From a virus, in the IMG/VR virus record IMGVR_UViG_3300010885_049703, positions 50,260-114,259 of that record: a stretch of DNA of 64,000 nucleotides; one strand, given 5' to 3'. Both the position numbers and the translations under genes were made by a program. A model generated the notes under the pieces. It searched no databases, was not told the DNA's origin, and saw only the letters and a list, made by a program, of their open reading frames with translations. This document shows, piece by piece, positions 8,746-16,391 of the stretch (its first letter is position 1; every line of letters starts with the position of its first letter).

Positions 8746-10026
8746 TCAATGTACTTCGTTTTCTTCGTAATAAGCAAATTGACCCCAGGGTGGGACAATA
8801 GTCTTGGTACCGTGTAAAATCCACAGTGTGTCGGCGTAGTTCTCATCACCCCACGAACCGAATGGATAGCCATCTGTAAACACAATCAAACGTTTGGGTT
8901 CAATGTTATTCTCTTTGAGATAACTGAAGATACAGTCAAAGTCTGTACCACCACCGCCGGATACTTCATAATCTAGCATGGTTTCCATGTTTTCGCTATC
9001 ATATGTTCTTGAATTGTATACTTCTGTGTCAAACGTAGCAATATGAATACGAAACTGTCCAAACTGATTCATGATACCCTGTACCTCGCTGAGAAAATCT
9101 TTGAGCATGGATTCGTCAATTGAACCTGAAGCATCTAACATCACACAGATATCAATCATCTCATCATTCTTTAATCCGGGCATTACAGCGTCCATGTGCC
9201 AGCCCTTGCGACTTGCCCGCATCCAAGTGTAGTCAGATTTAATAGTTGATTCCATCTGCATACGCAACAACTCACGCCAGTCCATTTTAGGTTCAGTGAG
9301 ATTTTGGATAATGCGTTTGACCCCTGCTGGAATGTTGCCGGCGTCTGATGCCTGTGCTGCGCTCAATACAGCTTCCTTGATTTCGTCGCGAATCTGTTGA
9401 CGCTCTTCGTCAGTGAGTTTGGGGCGACCCTTGCCATCTTTGTCGCCTTCGCCTTCGCCTTCGCCTTCGCCTTCACCGTCTAAGTGATCATCAAGCAGTC
9501 GATCAATCAGTTGATTGATGTTGATTTTTTCGGCGTTTTCGTAGAGATGATTGTAGATCTCTTCTGAGCTCATACCATCGTATTTGGTGTCAAACAAACA
9601 TGGCACTGAAGTAATCTTTTCACCAACACGATGTCGCACAAGATCGCCATTGACAGCATAGTCATTGGCTACATTCCACAATTGTGCATCTCGGCTCATG
9701 CGACGACCAAAGTGATCATACACCACATGCAATACTTCATGTCCAAACAAGAATTCAAGTTCTTTGGGCTGCAGCATTTTAACAAAACGACTATTGTAAT
9801 AAAAGTTTCTGCCGTCTGTGGCTGCAGTTGAACACCACTCGTCGGCATTGACAAGTTTCAATCGTGTTGCAAGATTGCCAAAGAAACTAGACTTCAACAA
9901 TAGTCCAACACGAGCAGTGATCAATTGCTCTCTCACCTCTCGATCAATCTTAGGATCCGTGGGACCAATTAAGTCAGCGAATTTCTTTGCTAACTCTTTT
10001 GTGTTTTCTGTTGTGCCTTTACTCAT
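8746..10026 (-). CDS. VWA-domain metallopeptidase-like protein (DUF2201 type)
   Basis: A 426-residue protein. The N-terminal domain carries HEVLH (residues 96-100) in FLFGHEVLHVVYDHFGRR, a zinc HExxH site. A Glu/Gly repeat (GEGEGEGEGD) links to a C-terminal von Willebrand A-like domain with the MIDAS start DASGS near residue 294. This architecture is the DUF2201 plus VWA-like family and normally works with a MoxR AAA+ ATPase, which is encoded just upstream at 11197-12285. The pair resembles RavA-ViaA-type chaperone systems. A strong sigma70 promoter lies at 10050-10078 and GAAGGAG precedes the ATG. Confidence 0.9.
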   Translation of the reverse strand: MSKGTTENTKELAKKFADLIGPTDPKIDREVREQLITARVGLLLKSSFFGNLATRLKLVNADEWCSTAATDGRNFYYNSRFVKMLQPKELEFLFGHEVLHVVYDHFGRRMSRDAQLWNVANDYAVNGDLVRHRVGEKITSVPCLFDTKYDGMSSEEIYNHLYENAEKININQLIDRLLDDHLDGEGEGEGEGEGDKDGKGRPKLTDEERQQIRDEIKEAVLSAAQASDAGNIPAGVKRIIQNLTEPKMDWRELLRMQMESTIKSDYTWMRASRKGWHMDAVMPGLKNDEMIDICVMLDASGSIDESMLKDFLSEVQGIMNQFGQFRIHIATFDTEVYNSRTYDSENMETMLDYEVSGGGGTDFDCIFSYLKENNIEPKRLIVFTDGYPFGSWGDENYADTLWILHGTKTIVPPWGQFAYYEENEVH

Positions 10027-10049
10027 AGTTTCTCCTTCATTGTTTTATT

Positions 10050-10078
10050 ATTATAACGCAAGTGAGATTATTGGTCAA
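10050..10078 (-). promoter_or_regulatory. Sigma70 promoter of the VWA gene (shared early-promoter type)
   Basis: TTGACC (10073-10078), 17 bp, TATAAT (10050-10055) on the minus strand. The -35 continues as TTGACCAATAAT, identical to the promoters at 12726-12754 and 30666-30694. Confidence 0.85.
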
Positions 10079-10314
10079 ACGGATTCCAAGTGTTTGAGAG
10101 CAAAAATCAACGCATCATTGGGGTCTTTGAACCAATATTCTAGTGTCCAAGCATCAACGTCGGCATTGTCAGGATTGGCATGCGCAAACCCCCAACGAAC
10201 ACCATATCTACCAAATTCCTGATTACACAGAGCATTGATCCGCATTACTTCAGTTGAAGTATATGGATTGAATTTCCGTTTGACTTTGGTAGTTTTCACA
10301 GTAAATAACTCCAT
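10075..10314 (-). CDS. Small phage protein, DALIFAL tail (79 aa)
   Basis: A 79-residue protein with a basic N-terminus (MELFTVKTTKVKRKF), a WTLEYWFKDPNDALIFALKHL ending, and predicted mixed alpha/beta character. The D-A-L-(I/L)-F-A-L tail closely matches the protein at 34001-34213, so both belong to a paralogous small family. Its ATG overlaps the ATG of the divergent plus-strand gene at 10313. Function unknown. Confidence 0.72.
   Translation of the reverse strand: MELFTVKTTKVKRKFNPYTSTEVMRINALCNQEFGRYGVRWGFAHANPDNADVDAWTLEYWFKDPNDALIFALKHLESV
10300..10307 (+). promoter_or_regulatory. Late-promoter-like octamer AGTAAATA, 5 nt before ATG
   Basis: AGTAAATA is followed by ACTCC and the ATG at 10313. 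The spacing equals that at 8689-8696 and 27626-27633, although the gene is on the other strand. Confidence 0.42.
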
Positions 10315-11200
10315 GTATTCAATAACAGATCCCTGGGCAAGATTGCAACAAGTAATGGTTGGAACTTGTCATACACATCTTAATTTACCTTGGATCATAG
10401 ATTCTTCCGCTCGTACTGCATTGGAAAAAATTTTACTTGAAACTCAAGAAGATCTTGACAGTCTTGCCAATTGGTTAACTCAACAAGGTTGTACGGTTTC
10501 AAGACCAAAGGTAGATTCTACTAAGTTAACCAAGCGACCCACAATCTCTCCCAGGGATGACATTTTAGTTGTCGACAATCGATTGTTTGTTGATGTTGAC
10601 ACTATCAATGGCAGCAATATTCATTATTTTGGTGACCGTTTGTGCGTAAGTCGCGATGTTGATCCGGCTGTGGCTGCACGATTGTTTCCTGATTATAAAA
10701 TTATTAGATTTTATCAAACCGGGCATGTTGATGGTTGGTTCACTATTCCAACACCTGGATTGATTGTCAGCGGGATTGATCATCAACGTCCGGACCTTAT
10801 GAAAATGTTTTATAAAACATACTTTGCCGATCACGAAGTTGTCTATGTAAGTGAAACATTGGCCAAAGCAGATTGGGGATTGAATCGCACACATCAAACC
10901 TGGACCAGTCACGCAGACTCAGCACTGTCAAATTTCTTAGATCAATATCTTTCAAGTTGGACCGGAACTCCCGAAGAAACTATATTTGAAATCAATATGT
11001 TGATACTAGATCGCCACAATGTGGCGGTGAACTGTATTGATGACACAGTGCTCACAGCCTTGCAACGATACAGCGTCACGGCTCACATAGTTCCTTTTAG
11101 ACATGCTGCGTTTTGGGACTGCGGGATTCACTGTGCCACAGCAGATCTACAAAGAAAAAGCGAGAGTCCGGAGACCCTCGCATCAACGCACCGCAATTAA
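10313..11200 (+). CDS. Amidinotransferase-fold protein
   Basis: About 295 residues from the ATG at 10313 (MYSITDPWARLQQ); the longer frame back to 10235 lies in the opposite-strand gene. The C-terminal half has the guanidino-modifying-enzyme look: an EINMLILD segment, a histidine in PFRHAAFWDCGIHC, and the ending HCATADLQR, where the cysteine is in the position of the catalytic Cys of amidinotransferases and dimethylargininases. Substrate unknown. The last codons coincide with the terminator of the convergent MoxR gene. Confidence 0.75.
   Translation: MYSITDPWARLQQVMVGTCHTHLNLPWIIDSSARTALEKILLETQEDLDSLANWLTQQGCTVSRPKVDSTKLTKRPTISPRDDILVVDNRLFVDVDTINGSNIHYFGDRLCVSRDVDPAVAARLFPDYKIIRFYQTGHVDGWFTIPTPGLIVSGIDHQRPDLMKMFYKTYFADHEVVYVSETLAKADWGLNRTHQTWTSHADSALSNFLDQYLSSWTGTPEETIFEINMLILDRHNVAVNCIDDTVLTALQRYSVTAHIVPFRHAAFWDCGIHCATADLQRKSESPETLASTHRN
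11154..11181 (-). terminator. Terminator of moxR-type gene, inside the convergent CDS
   Basis: On the minus strand GCGAGGGTC-TCCG-GACTCTCGC forms a 9-bp stem (one G-U pair) with a tetraloop, followed by TTTTTC. It lies 16 bp past the end of the MoxR gene and within the last 16 codons of the plus-strand gene, so those codons double as terminator. Confidence 0.78.
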
Positions 11201-12285
11201 CTGGCACTGGCTTGTAGAATGTACTTGCCGTAACGATTGTGGAACTCGTCAAAGTGAGTAAGTTTAGTGGGTTGGAACGGTAGATTGTACGTAGTCAATG
11301 CAATACGTGCGCCCATGACAACCAACTCAGTTTCAAAATTATCCATCATGTAGCGGAAGAAGCAATCAGCCATGGCATGGAATTTCTTATCTTCGGCTTT
11401 GTTTTCAACTGCATCCTTGAGCTCGTAACACATTGAAATCACCAAGGAATACATTGCCGACACTTCTTTGACATCAAGTGTAGTGACCTTGCCACTAAGG
11501 ATATCTTCGGGCTTGGGCATGCGACCTGCAATTTTGCGGTGTGCTGCAAATTTAACAGCAAGGCCTTCGCCAATGGTGCCAGAAATCAAATTGGTCAAAG
11601 TTTCAACGTCAGTGTCGTCGTCGTGTAACAGTTCGCTAACAAAGGTCCAAGTACGTGGTGTAGCAAAGGCACGTGAGCTAGACTTGGCATCAAAGTCATA
11701 CAAGTCTTGTTTGGCAAAACTCAAATAACCCACAACATCTTTGTGAATCTTGTTGTTGGTGGCCCACTCTTGCCAATTAGAAAAGTCAACTTTGATCTCT
11801 TGGTGAATAAAACGATTGGCAAGCGGAGTAGGCATACGGAATGTAACACCTTTGTCCGACTCACGGTTACCTGCAGCAACCATAACAACATTGTCTGGCA
11901 ATACATACTTGCCCACACGACGATTGAGAATCAACTGATAGGCTGCGGCTTGTACTGCTGGCGCTGCGGAGTTGAGTTCGTCCAGGAACAAAACCACCAC
12001 AGGATATTGATCTGCTAGTTCTTGACTGGGTAAGTCAATGGGCGGTGCCCAATCCATCACACCTTTTTCTTTGTTGTAAAACGGAATGCCTCGTATGTCT
12101 GTGGGCTCCATCTGCCCCAAACGAAGATCAATCATGAAACCGTTGAGGTCTTGAGAGATTTCTGCAACTACATCACTCTTGCCAACACCCGGAGGCCCCC
12201 AGAGAAAGATGGGACGTTTAACATTGAAGGCTTTGGTGATACACTTGCGAACTTGCTTGATTGTTACTGTGCGGGATTCTGACAC
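11197..12285 (-). CDS. MoxR-family AAA+ ATPase
   Basis: A 362-residue ATPase. Walker A is GPPGVGKS near residue 30, Walker B is VVLFLDELN near residue 100, and a PTPLANRFIH arginine-finger region follows. MoxR ATPases act with VWA proteins to remodel or activate target complexes; the matching VWA metallopeptidase is the next-but-one gene on this strand. The start is a GTG (MSESRTV...) preceded by AAAAAGGAGAAC at good spacing, and a consensus sigma70 promoter lies just upstream. Confidence 0.9.
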   Translation of the reverse strand: MSESRTVTIKQVRKCITKAFNVKRPIFLWGPPGVGKSDVVAEISQDLNGFMIDLRLGQMEPTDIRGIPFYNKEKGVMDWAPPIDLPSQELADQYPVVVLFLDELNSAAPAVQAAAYQLILNRRVGKYVLPDNVVMVAAGNRESDKGVTFRMPTPLANRFIHQEIKVDFSNWQEWATNNKIHKDVVGYLSFAKQDLYDFDAKSSSRAFATPRTWTFVSELLHDDDTDVETLTNLISGTIGEGLAVKFAAHRKIAGRMPKPEDILSGKVTTLDVKEVSAMYSLVISMCYELKDAVENKAEDKKFHAMADCFFRYMMDNFETELVVMGARIALTTYNLPFQPTKLTHFDEFHNRYGKYILQASAS

Positions 12286-12316
12286 GAATGTTCTCCTTTT
12301 TAACTATTGAACACAT

Positions 12317-12345
12317 ATTATACTAGTTGACGAATTTTGTGTCAA
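12317..12345 (-). promoter_or_regulatory. Consensus sigma70 promoter of the MoxR gene
   Basis: TTGACA (12340-12345), 17 bp, TATAAT (12317-12322): an exact match to the host sigma70 consensus, 32 bp before the GTG start. Confidence 0.9.
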
Positions 12346-12351
12346 ACAAAA

Positions 12352-12693
12352 TCACATGCCTTCGGGATAATGCAACTCCCATGCCGCGTCGCCTACAACT
12401 GAAATCCAATGTTTCTTAGGCAACTTATCAATTATGTCAAACGCAACATTCTCTGCGTAAAAATCGTATTCATGAATCACTTTTTTAGCCAGCAATCTAG
12501 CGATGGCTGCATCAAACTTTTCGCGAACTACAGAATCCGCAACAGTACGAGCAATTGCATCTTTTTTAACAATACCCACTGCTCTCCATTCTGCAGTAGT
12601 AAAGTCGCCTTCGCGTCCACTCCACATTTCGCGGCATACTGATTCAAATTTTGGGATACGCACATTTACGGTTACAGTTTTAGCAATACGCAT
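12352..12693 (-). CDS. Hypothetical phage protein (113 aa)
   Basis: A 113-residue protein, MRIAKTVTVNVRIPKFESV at the N-terminus, with an alanine-rich helical middle and an aromatic tail (WISVVGDAAWELHYPEG). It has its own strong promoter and an AAGGAG ribosome site. I recognise no family. Confidence 0.72.
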   Translation of the reverse strand: MRIAKTVTVNVRIPKFESVCREMWSGREGDFTTAEWRAVGIVKKDAIARTVADSVVREKFDAAIARLLAKKVIHEYDFYAENVAFDIIDKLPKKHWISVVGDAAWELHYPEGM

Positions 12694-12725
12694 TTGATTC
12701 GCTCCTTATTAACTACTATACATCT

Positions 12726-12754
12726 ATTATAGCAAATGGAGTATTATTGGTCAA
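12726..12754 (-). promoter_or_regulatory. Sigma70 promoter, shared early-promoter type
   Basis: TTGACC (12749-12754), 17 bp, TATAAT (12726-12731), with the extended TTGACCAATAAT string also seen at 10050-10078 and 30666-30694. It drives the 113-residue gene. Confidence 0.85.
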
Positions 12755-12757
12755 ATA

Positions 12758-12789
12758 GAAAAAAGCCCTTGATTTACAAGGGCTTTTTG
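12758..12789 (-). terminator. Hairpin terminator with T-runs on both sides
   Basis: AAAAGCCCTTG-ATTTA-CAAGGGCTTTT: 11-bp arms, 5-nt loop, flanked by A/T runs. It follows the small gene ending at 12814 on the minus strand. Confidence 0.8.
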
Positions 12790-12813
12790 GTTGCTGCTTT
12801 GCTAACAATGTTG

Positions 12814-13053
12814 CTAATCTGTTAGTGCCAGGGATTTACTGCGCTTTCGTAAGAACTCTTGCCCCACATAATAATCCACTAGTTTACGCTGAATCATTGT
12901 GACTAAGTCGCCTGAATCATCGTCAACAAAGAATCGCACAGGACACCTGCCCCAAGTACTATAACGCACGAAGTCTGCGTAATACTTGCGATGATTCTTG
13001 TCCGTGGGATCAAACACTACCCAGGGTCTATGCAAAAGTTGGAGTCTGCTCAT
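12814..13053 (-). CDS. Conserved small phage protein (79 aa)
   Basis: Start taken at the ATG at 13053 (MSRLQLLHRPWVVFDP), 1 bp after the sahH stop; the longer frame overlaps sahH. The stretch YADFVRYSTWGRCPVRFFVD and a QRKLVDYYVGQEF helix match a small family conserved in T4-like cyanophages. Function unknown. Confidence 0.78.
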   Translation of the reverse strand: MSRLQLLHRPWVVFDPTDKNHRKYYADFVRYSTWGRCPVRFFVDDDSGDLVTMIQRKLVDYYVGQEFLRKRSKSLALTD

Positions 13054-13054
13054 A

Positions 13055-14347
13055 TTAATAACGATATGTCTCTGGTTTGAAAGGTCCATTAAGGTCTACA
13101 CCAATGTAGTCGGCTTGTCGTTGTGTTAGTGTAGTTAGTGTAGCACCAACGTGAGCTAAATGCAACCTAGCAACCTCCTCATCTATGTGTTTTGGCAACA
13201 GATAAATGTCTACTTTGCTGTATTTTGATGAATTGGTCCACAGCTCAAGTTGAGCCAACACCTGATTGGTGAAACTAGTTGACATCACGTAACTTGGGTG
13301 CCCCGTGGCGCAGCCCAGGTTTACCAGTCGACCTCGGGCCAACACAATAATTTTACGACCATCGGGCCATACCACATGGTCTACCAGAGGCTTGATTTCT
13401 TCCCAGACCAAGTCTTGTAAGCCGGCAATGTCAATTTCACTATCAAAGTGACCAATGTTACACACAATGGCATTACGTTTCATGCGATCCATGTGATGAC
13501 GAGTGATCACATCAACATTGCCTGTGGCAGTGACAAAGATGTCGGCTATCTCAGCCGCGTAGTCCATGGTCACAACTTCATACCCGTCCATGGCTGCCTG
13601 CAATGCACAGATAGGATCAATCTCAGTAATCCATACCCTGGCGTTTAATGCACGTAAGGCTTGAGCTGACCCTTTGCCTACATCGCCATAACCAGCAACC
13701 ACAGCAGTTTTACCTGCGATCATAACATCTGTAGCACGTTTGATCGCATCCACTAGACTTTCACGACAACCATACAAGTTATCAAATTTTGTTTTGGTGA
13801 CTGAATCATTGACATTGATCGCGGGAATCTTTAATGTACCTGCAGCAATACGTTCTACAAGTTTATGAATACCTGTGGTAGTCTCTTCACTGACACCAAT
13901 GATGCCGGGCAACAGATCAGGATGGCGATCATGCACCCATGCAGTGAGATCATGCCCATCATCTAACAATAGATTAGGTACCCATCCATTGGGACCGCGT
14001 ACGGTTTGTTCAATACACCACCAATATTCTTCTTCAGATTCACCTTTCCAAGCAAACACTGGAATACCCTGTGCAGCCAATGCGGCTGCTGCATGATCCT
14101 GCGTTGAAAAAATATTACAACTTGACCAACGTACTTCGGCACCAAGATCAACAAGTGTTTGAACCAATACTGCAGTCTGGATAGTCATATGTAGACTACC
14201 TGTGATACGTGCGCCCTGGAGAGGTTTTGTACTACGATACTTTTCACGCACAGACATCAAGCCCGGCATCTCTTGTTCAGCAATGGCGATTTCTCGTTGC
14301 CCCCAGGCCGCTAGGTCAATGTCAGCTACTTTAAAGTCATAGTGCAT
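13055..14347 (-). CDS. ahcY: S-adenosylhomocysteine hydrolase
   Basis: A 430-residue, full-length SahH. Start at the ATG at 14347 ([16 protein letters not shown]), consistent with the family N-terminus. Visible signatures: LHMT at 52-55, [12 protein letters not shown] at 78-89, [12 protein letters not shown] at 182-193 and the NAD-binding GYGDVGKG at 219-226; the C-terminus ends KPETYRY, the family ending. It splits S-adenosylhomocysteine into adenosine and homocysteine, relieving product inhibition of methyltransferases. Unusual in a phage; this genome has several methyltransferases. It overlaps the upstream small gene by 11 bp. Confidence 0.96.
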   Translation of the reverse strand: MHYDFKVADIDLAAWGQREIAIAEQEMPGLMSVREKYRSTKPLQGARITGSLHMTIQTAVLVQTLVDLGAEVRWSSCNIFSTQDHAAAALAAQGIPVFAWKGESEEEYWWCIEQTVRGPNGWVPNLLLDDGHDLTAWVHDRHPDLLPGIIGVSEETTTGIHKLVERIAAGTLKIPAINVNDSVTKTKFDNLYGCRESLVDAIKRATDVMIAGKTAVVAGYGDVGKGSAQALRALNARVWITEIDPICALQAAMDGYEVVTMDYAAEIADIFVTATGNVDVITRHHMDRMKRNAIVCNIGHFDSEIDIAGLQDLVWEEIKPLVDHVVWPDGRKIIVLARGRLVNLGCATGHPSYVMSTSFTNQVLAQLELWTNSSKYSKVDIYLLPKHIDEEVARLHLAHVGATLTTLTQRQADYIGVDLNGPFKPETYRY

Positions 14348-14510
14348 TGTCTGTGGCCCCCTGTGGACGTTTTTCGCGGCGAGGTTGAATTGCTGCTGCA
14401 AGTTCGGCTTGTATCATTGCTGATTTGTATGCATGCATGCGATCACCAAGTAATGTTGCCATTACTCGTTTGGTGGTTTTTGATAGGTTAAAGTGTTTAC
14501 CTGGTTTCAT
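14337..14510 (-). CDS. Small basic phage protein (57 aa)
   Basis: Read directly: [20 protein letters not shown], then a helical alanine-rich part and a basic end ([15 protein letters not shown]). It overlaps the omega-like gene upstream (4 bp) and sahH downstream (11 bp), as coupled phage genes do. The N-terminus resembles a small T4-like cyanophage family. Function unknown; the charge allows nucleic acid binding. Confidence 0.68.
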   Translation of the reverse strand: MKPGKHFNLSKTTKRVMATLLGDRMHAYKSAMIQAELAAAIQPRREKRPQGATDNAL

Positions 14511-14767
14511 CTAGTTCCTTTATATGATTTCTGTGTGACAGCAGGATCCTGGTTGAGATATAGATAATCTTTGGTGACATACCCTTCTTCTATTTCTCTA
14601 ATAGCAGTGACACTGTGTCCATGACGTCCGGGTGATATATGTGCTGTATACCCAGATTTTAATTCTCTAACTCTGCGACTAGCAACGAGCACTAAATTGA
14701 ATAGCCCTCCCACACGCTGGGCTGCTACTTGACTGGTCAATCCATGTTGATCAATTTGATTTGACAT
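14507..14767 (-). CDS. RNA polymerase omega subunit-like protein
   Basis: An 86-residue protein. The segment FNLVLVASRRVRELKSGY and the following VTAIREIEEGYV align with the omega (RpoZ) core, in which (R/F)FDLVLLASKRARQL is followed by a TVIALREI helix. Omega stabilises the beta' subunit and assembles RNA polymerase. A phage-borne copy could replace host omega and bias transcription; that is inference. It has its own sigma70 promoter at 14794-14822. Confidence 0.72.
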   Translation of the reverse strand: MSNQIDQHGLTSQVAAQRVGGLFNLVLVASRRVRELKSGYTAHISPGRHGHSVTAIREIEEGYVTKDYLYLNQDPAVTQKSYKGTR

Positions 14768-14793
14768 TGTTGTTCCTTATAGAGAAGTATTTA

Positions 14794-14822
14794 ACTATAA
14801 CATAATATCAATATAAAATCAA
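14794..14822 (-). promoter_or_regulatory. Sigma70 promoter of the omega-like gene
   Basis: TTGATT (14817-14822), 17 bp, TATAGT (14794-14799), then a TTAAATA overlap. The TAAATA may also act as a late promoter. Confidence 0.65.
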
Positions 14823-14823
14823 G

Positions 14824-14849
14824 ACAATGCCCACCAAAGTGGGCATTGT
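14824..14849 (-). terminator. Hairpin terminator after rubrerythrin gene
   Basis: Perfect 11-bp arms (ACAATGCCCAC / GTGGGCATTGT) with a 4-nt loop, 16 bp beyond the rubrerythrin stop. The following T-tract is weak (CTTGATTTTAT). Confidence 0.72.
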
Positions 14850-14864
14850 GGCCAAATTCTTCAA

Positions 14865-15302
14865 TTAGGTGTTGTCAGCGGTGTACTTTTCCAATGCCTT
14901 GGCATAACGATTGGCATGACTACGTTCTGCTTTGGCCAATGTTTCAAACCAATCAGCAACTTCATCAAACCCTTCATCACGAGCAATTTTAGCCATACCA
15001 GGGTACATGTCTGTGTACTCGTGTGTTTCACCATGAATTGCTGCTTCCAACATTTCACGTGGTGTTTTACCTGGAAGTCCTGTACCAGGTTCACCTGCAC
15101 CACCTTCAATCAAGTATTCCATGTGACCATGTGCATGTCCTGTTTCACCTTCAGCGGTGCTACGGAACAATGCTGACAGATCATTTTCTCCGGCAATGTC
15201 GCAACCGTTTGCAAAATACAAATAACGACGATTTGCCATTGACTCTCCGGCAAATGCTTCTTTCAAACACTCTGCTGTTTTGGTACCTTTAAGATTACTC
15301 AT
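14865..15302 (-). CDS. Rubrerythrin-like diiron protein
   Basis: A 145-residue ferritin-like protein without the C-terminal rubredoxin domain. Diiron ligands can be seen as E20 ([10 protein letters not shown]), E53xxH56 ([10 protein letters not shown]), E92 near HGETHEY and E126xxH129 (AERSHANRY). Rubrerythrins reduce hydrogen peroxide in the cytoplasm. In a phage it may protect the host cell or shield radical SAM enzymes from oxidants. Strong promoter and AAGGAG ribosome site precede the ATG. Confidence 0.92.
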   Translation of the reverse strand: MSNLKGTKTAECLKEAFAGESMANRRYLYFANGCDIAGENDLSALFRSTAEGETGHAHGHMEYLIEGGAGEPGTGLPGKTPREMLEAAIHGETHEYTDMYPGMAKIARDEGFDEVADWFETLAKAERSHANRYAKALEKYTADNT

Positions 15303-15325
15303 TTACTTCTCCTTAAAAATAAAAT

Positions 15326-15354
15326 ATTATACTACTTAGATAAATGAAAAGCAA
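15326..15354 (-). promoter_or_regulatory. Sigma70 promoter of rubrerythrin gene
   Basis: TTGCTT (15349-15354), 17 bp, TATAAT (15326-15331) in the divergent gap, 24 bp before the ATG. Confidence 0.8.
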
Positions 15355-15365
15355 CTGATTTGAAC

Positions 15366-15373
15366 AATAAATA
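15366..15373 (+). promoter_or_regulatory. Late-promoter-like octamer AATAAATA before the plus-strand radical SAM gene
   Basis: The octamer ends 9 nt before the ATG at 15383. No Shine-Dalgarno is visible, so the transcript would have almost no leader. Confidence 0.45.
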
Positions 15374-15382
15374 TCTTCGCCT

Positions 15383-16390
15383 ATGATATCATTTGAAGAA
15401 ATCAGAGATGTGCATTTGGAAATCTCTAGCCTATGCAATGCTGCCTGCCCGTTATGCCCTAGAAATTTTCGAGGGTATCCGCACAATGATGGATATCCAG
15501 AAGCCAACATGACATTGGCACAGGCACAACAAATCTTTGATCCCAATTTTGTTTCACAGTTGTCACGCATCTACCTCAATGGCAATTTTGGAGACATTGT
15601 GATGAATCCAGAAACCCCAGACATTGTTGAGTACTTTCGAGCAAATAATCCCAATTTAATCATTGCGATCAGCACAAATGGATCAGGTAGAGATCGAAAA
15701 TTTTGGCAAAGATTGGCCAATGCAGGAGCCAAAGTTTTTTTCTGTCTCGATGGACTAGAGGACACACATCACTTGTATAGGCAAAACACAGTGTGGCGCC
15801 AAATACTTCGCAATGCTGAAACTTTTATTGCCGCTGGTGGTTATGCTACTTGGAAGTTTATATTGTTTGACCATAACCAACATCAGATACAACAATGTCG
15901 TGAGCTGTCAGAACAATTAAAATTCGCACATTTTGAAATCATCAACGATGGCAGAAACATAGGGCCAGCGTTTGACAAACACGGAGAACTCACACATGTC
16001 ATCGGCGACTATCAAGGCTCAACAGATTTTAAAACAATGTTCTTTAAGAAAAAAACAGACACAGTTGTATTAGAAGATATCATTGTTGATAAAAAAGTAA
16101 AATCAACAGTCATCTGTGAAGCCAAAATTACCAAGTCAATCTATGTTACATCCATTGGTGAAGTGTATCCCTGCTGCTTCATGGGCTACTATCCAAGAAC
16201 CTACGGGCGAGGGGAATACCATCAAGCAGTTAATTCACAGATAGCACTGTTGATGCAAAATAACAATGCGTTGGACTCATCTATTAAACAATGCATTGAG
16301 TGGTTTGCTGATGTAGAAACATCCTGGAAGAAGGCTACGTATGAATCTGGCAGATTAGTAGTGTGTGATGATAACTGCGGGTCTTGTTGA
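15383..16390 (+). CDS. Radical SAM protein with C-terminal cysteine-rich (SPASM/Twitch-like) tail
   Basis: A 335-residue protein. The 4Fe-4S SAM motif CxxxCxxC is C18-C22-C25 (CNAACPLC), and STNGSG follows as the SAM-binding strand. Cysteines in YPCCFMGYY and the ending CDDNCGSC suggest an auxiliary cluster as in SPASM or Twitch domains. Such proteins modify peptides or make cofactors. It is one of three plus-strand genes and stands alone, with a terminal gap of 1 bp to the convergent gene. Substrate unknown. Confidence 0.85.
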   Translation: MISFEEIRDVHLEISSLCNAACPLCPRNFRGYPHNDGYPEANMTLAQAQQIFDPNFVSQLSRIYLNGNFGDIVMNPETPDIVEYFRANNPNLIIAISTNGSGRDRKFWQRLANAGAKVFFCLDGLEDTHHLYRQNTVWRQILRNAETFIAAGGYATWKFILFDHNQHQIQQCRELSEQLKFAHFEIINDGRNIGPAFDKHGELTHVIGDYQGSTDFKTMFFKKKTDTVVLEDIIVDKKVKSTVICEAKITKSIYVTSIGEVYPCCFMGYYPRTYGRGEYHQAVNSQIALLMQNNNALDSSIKQCIEWFADVETSWKKATYESGRLVVCDDNCGSC

Positions 16391-16391
16391 T

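Noticed and set aside
8613-8885. Minus-strand frame of 90 codons
   Set aside because: It crosses the terminator at 8700-8734 and the ends of two well supported genes.
10235-10312. Upstream start for the plus-strand amidinotransferase-like gene
   Set aside because: The added 26 residues are antisense to the small gene at 10075-10314, and a late-like octamer sits just before the ATG at 10313.
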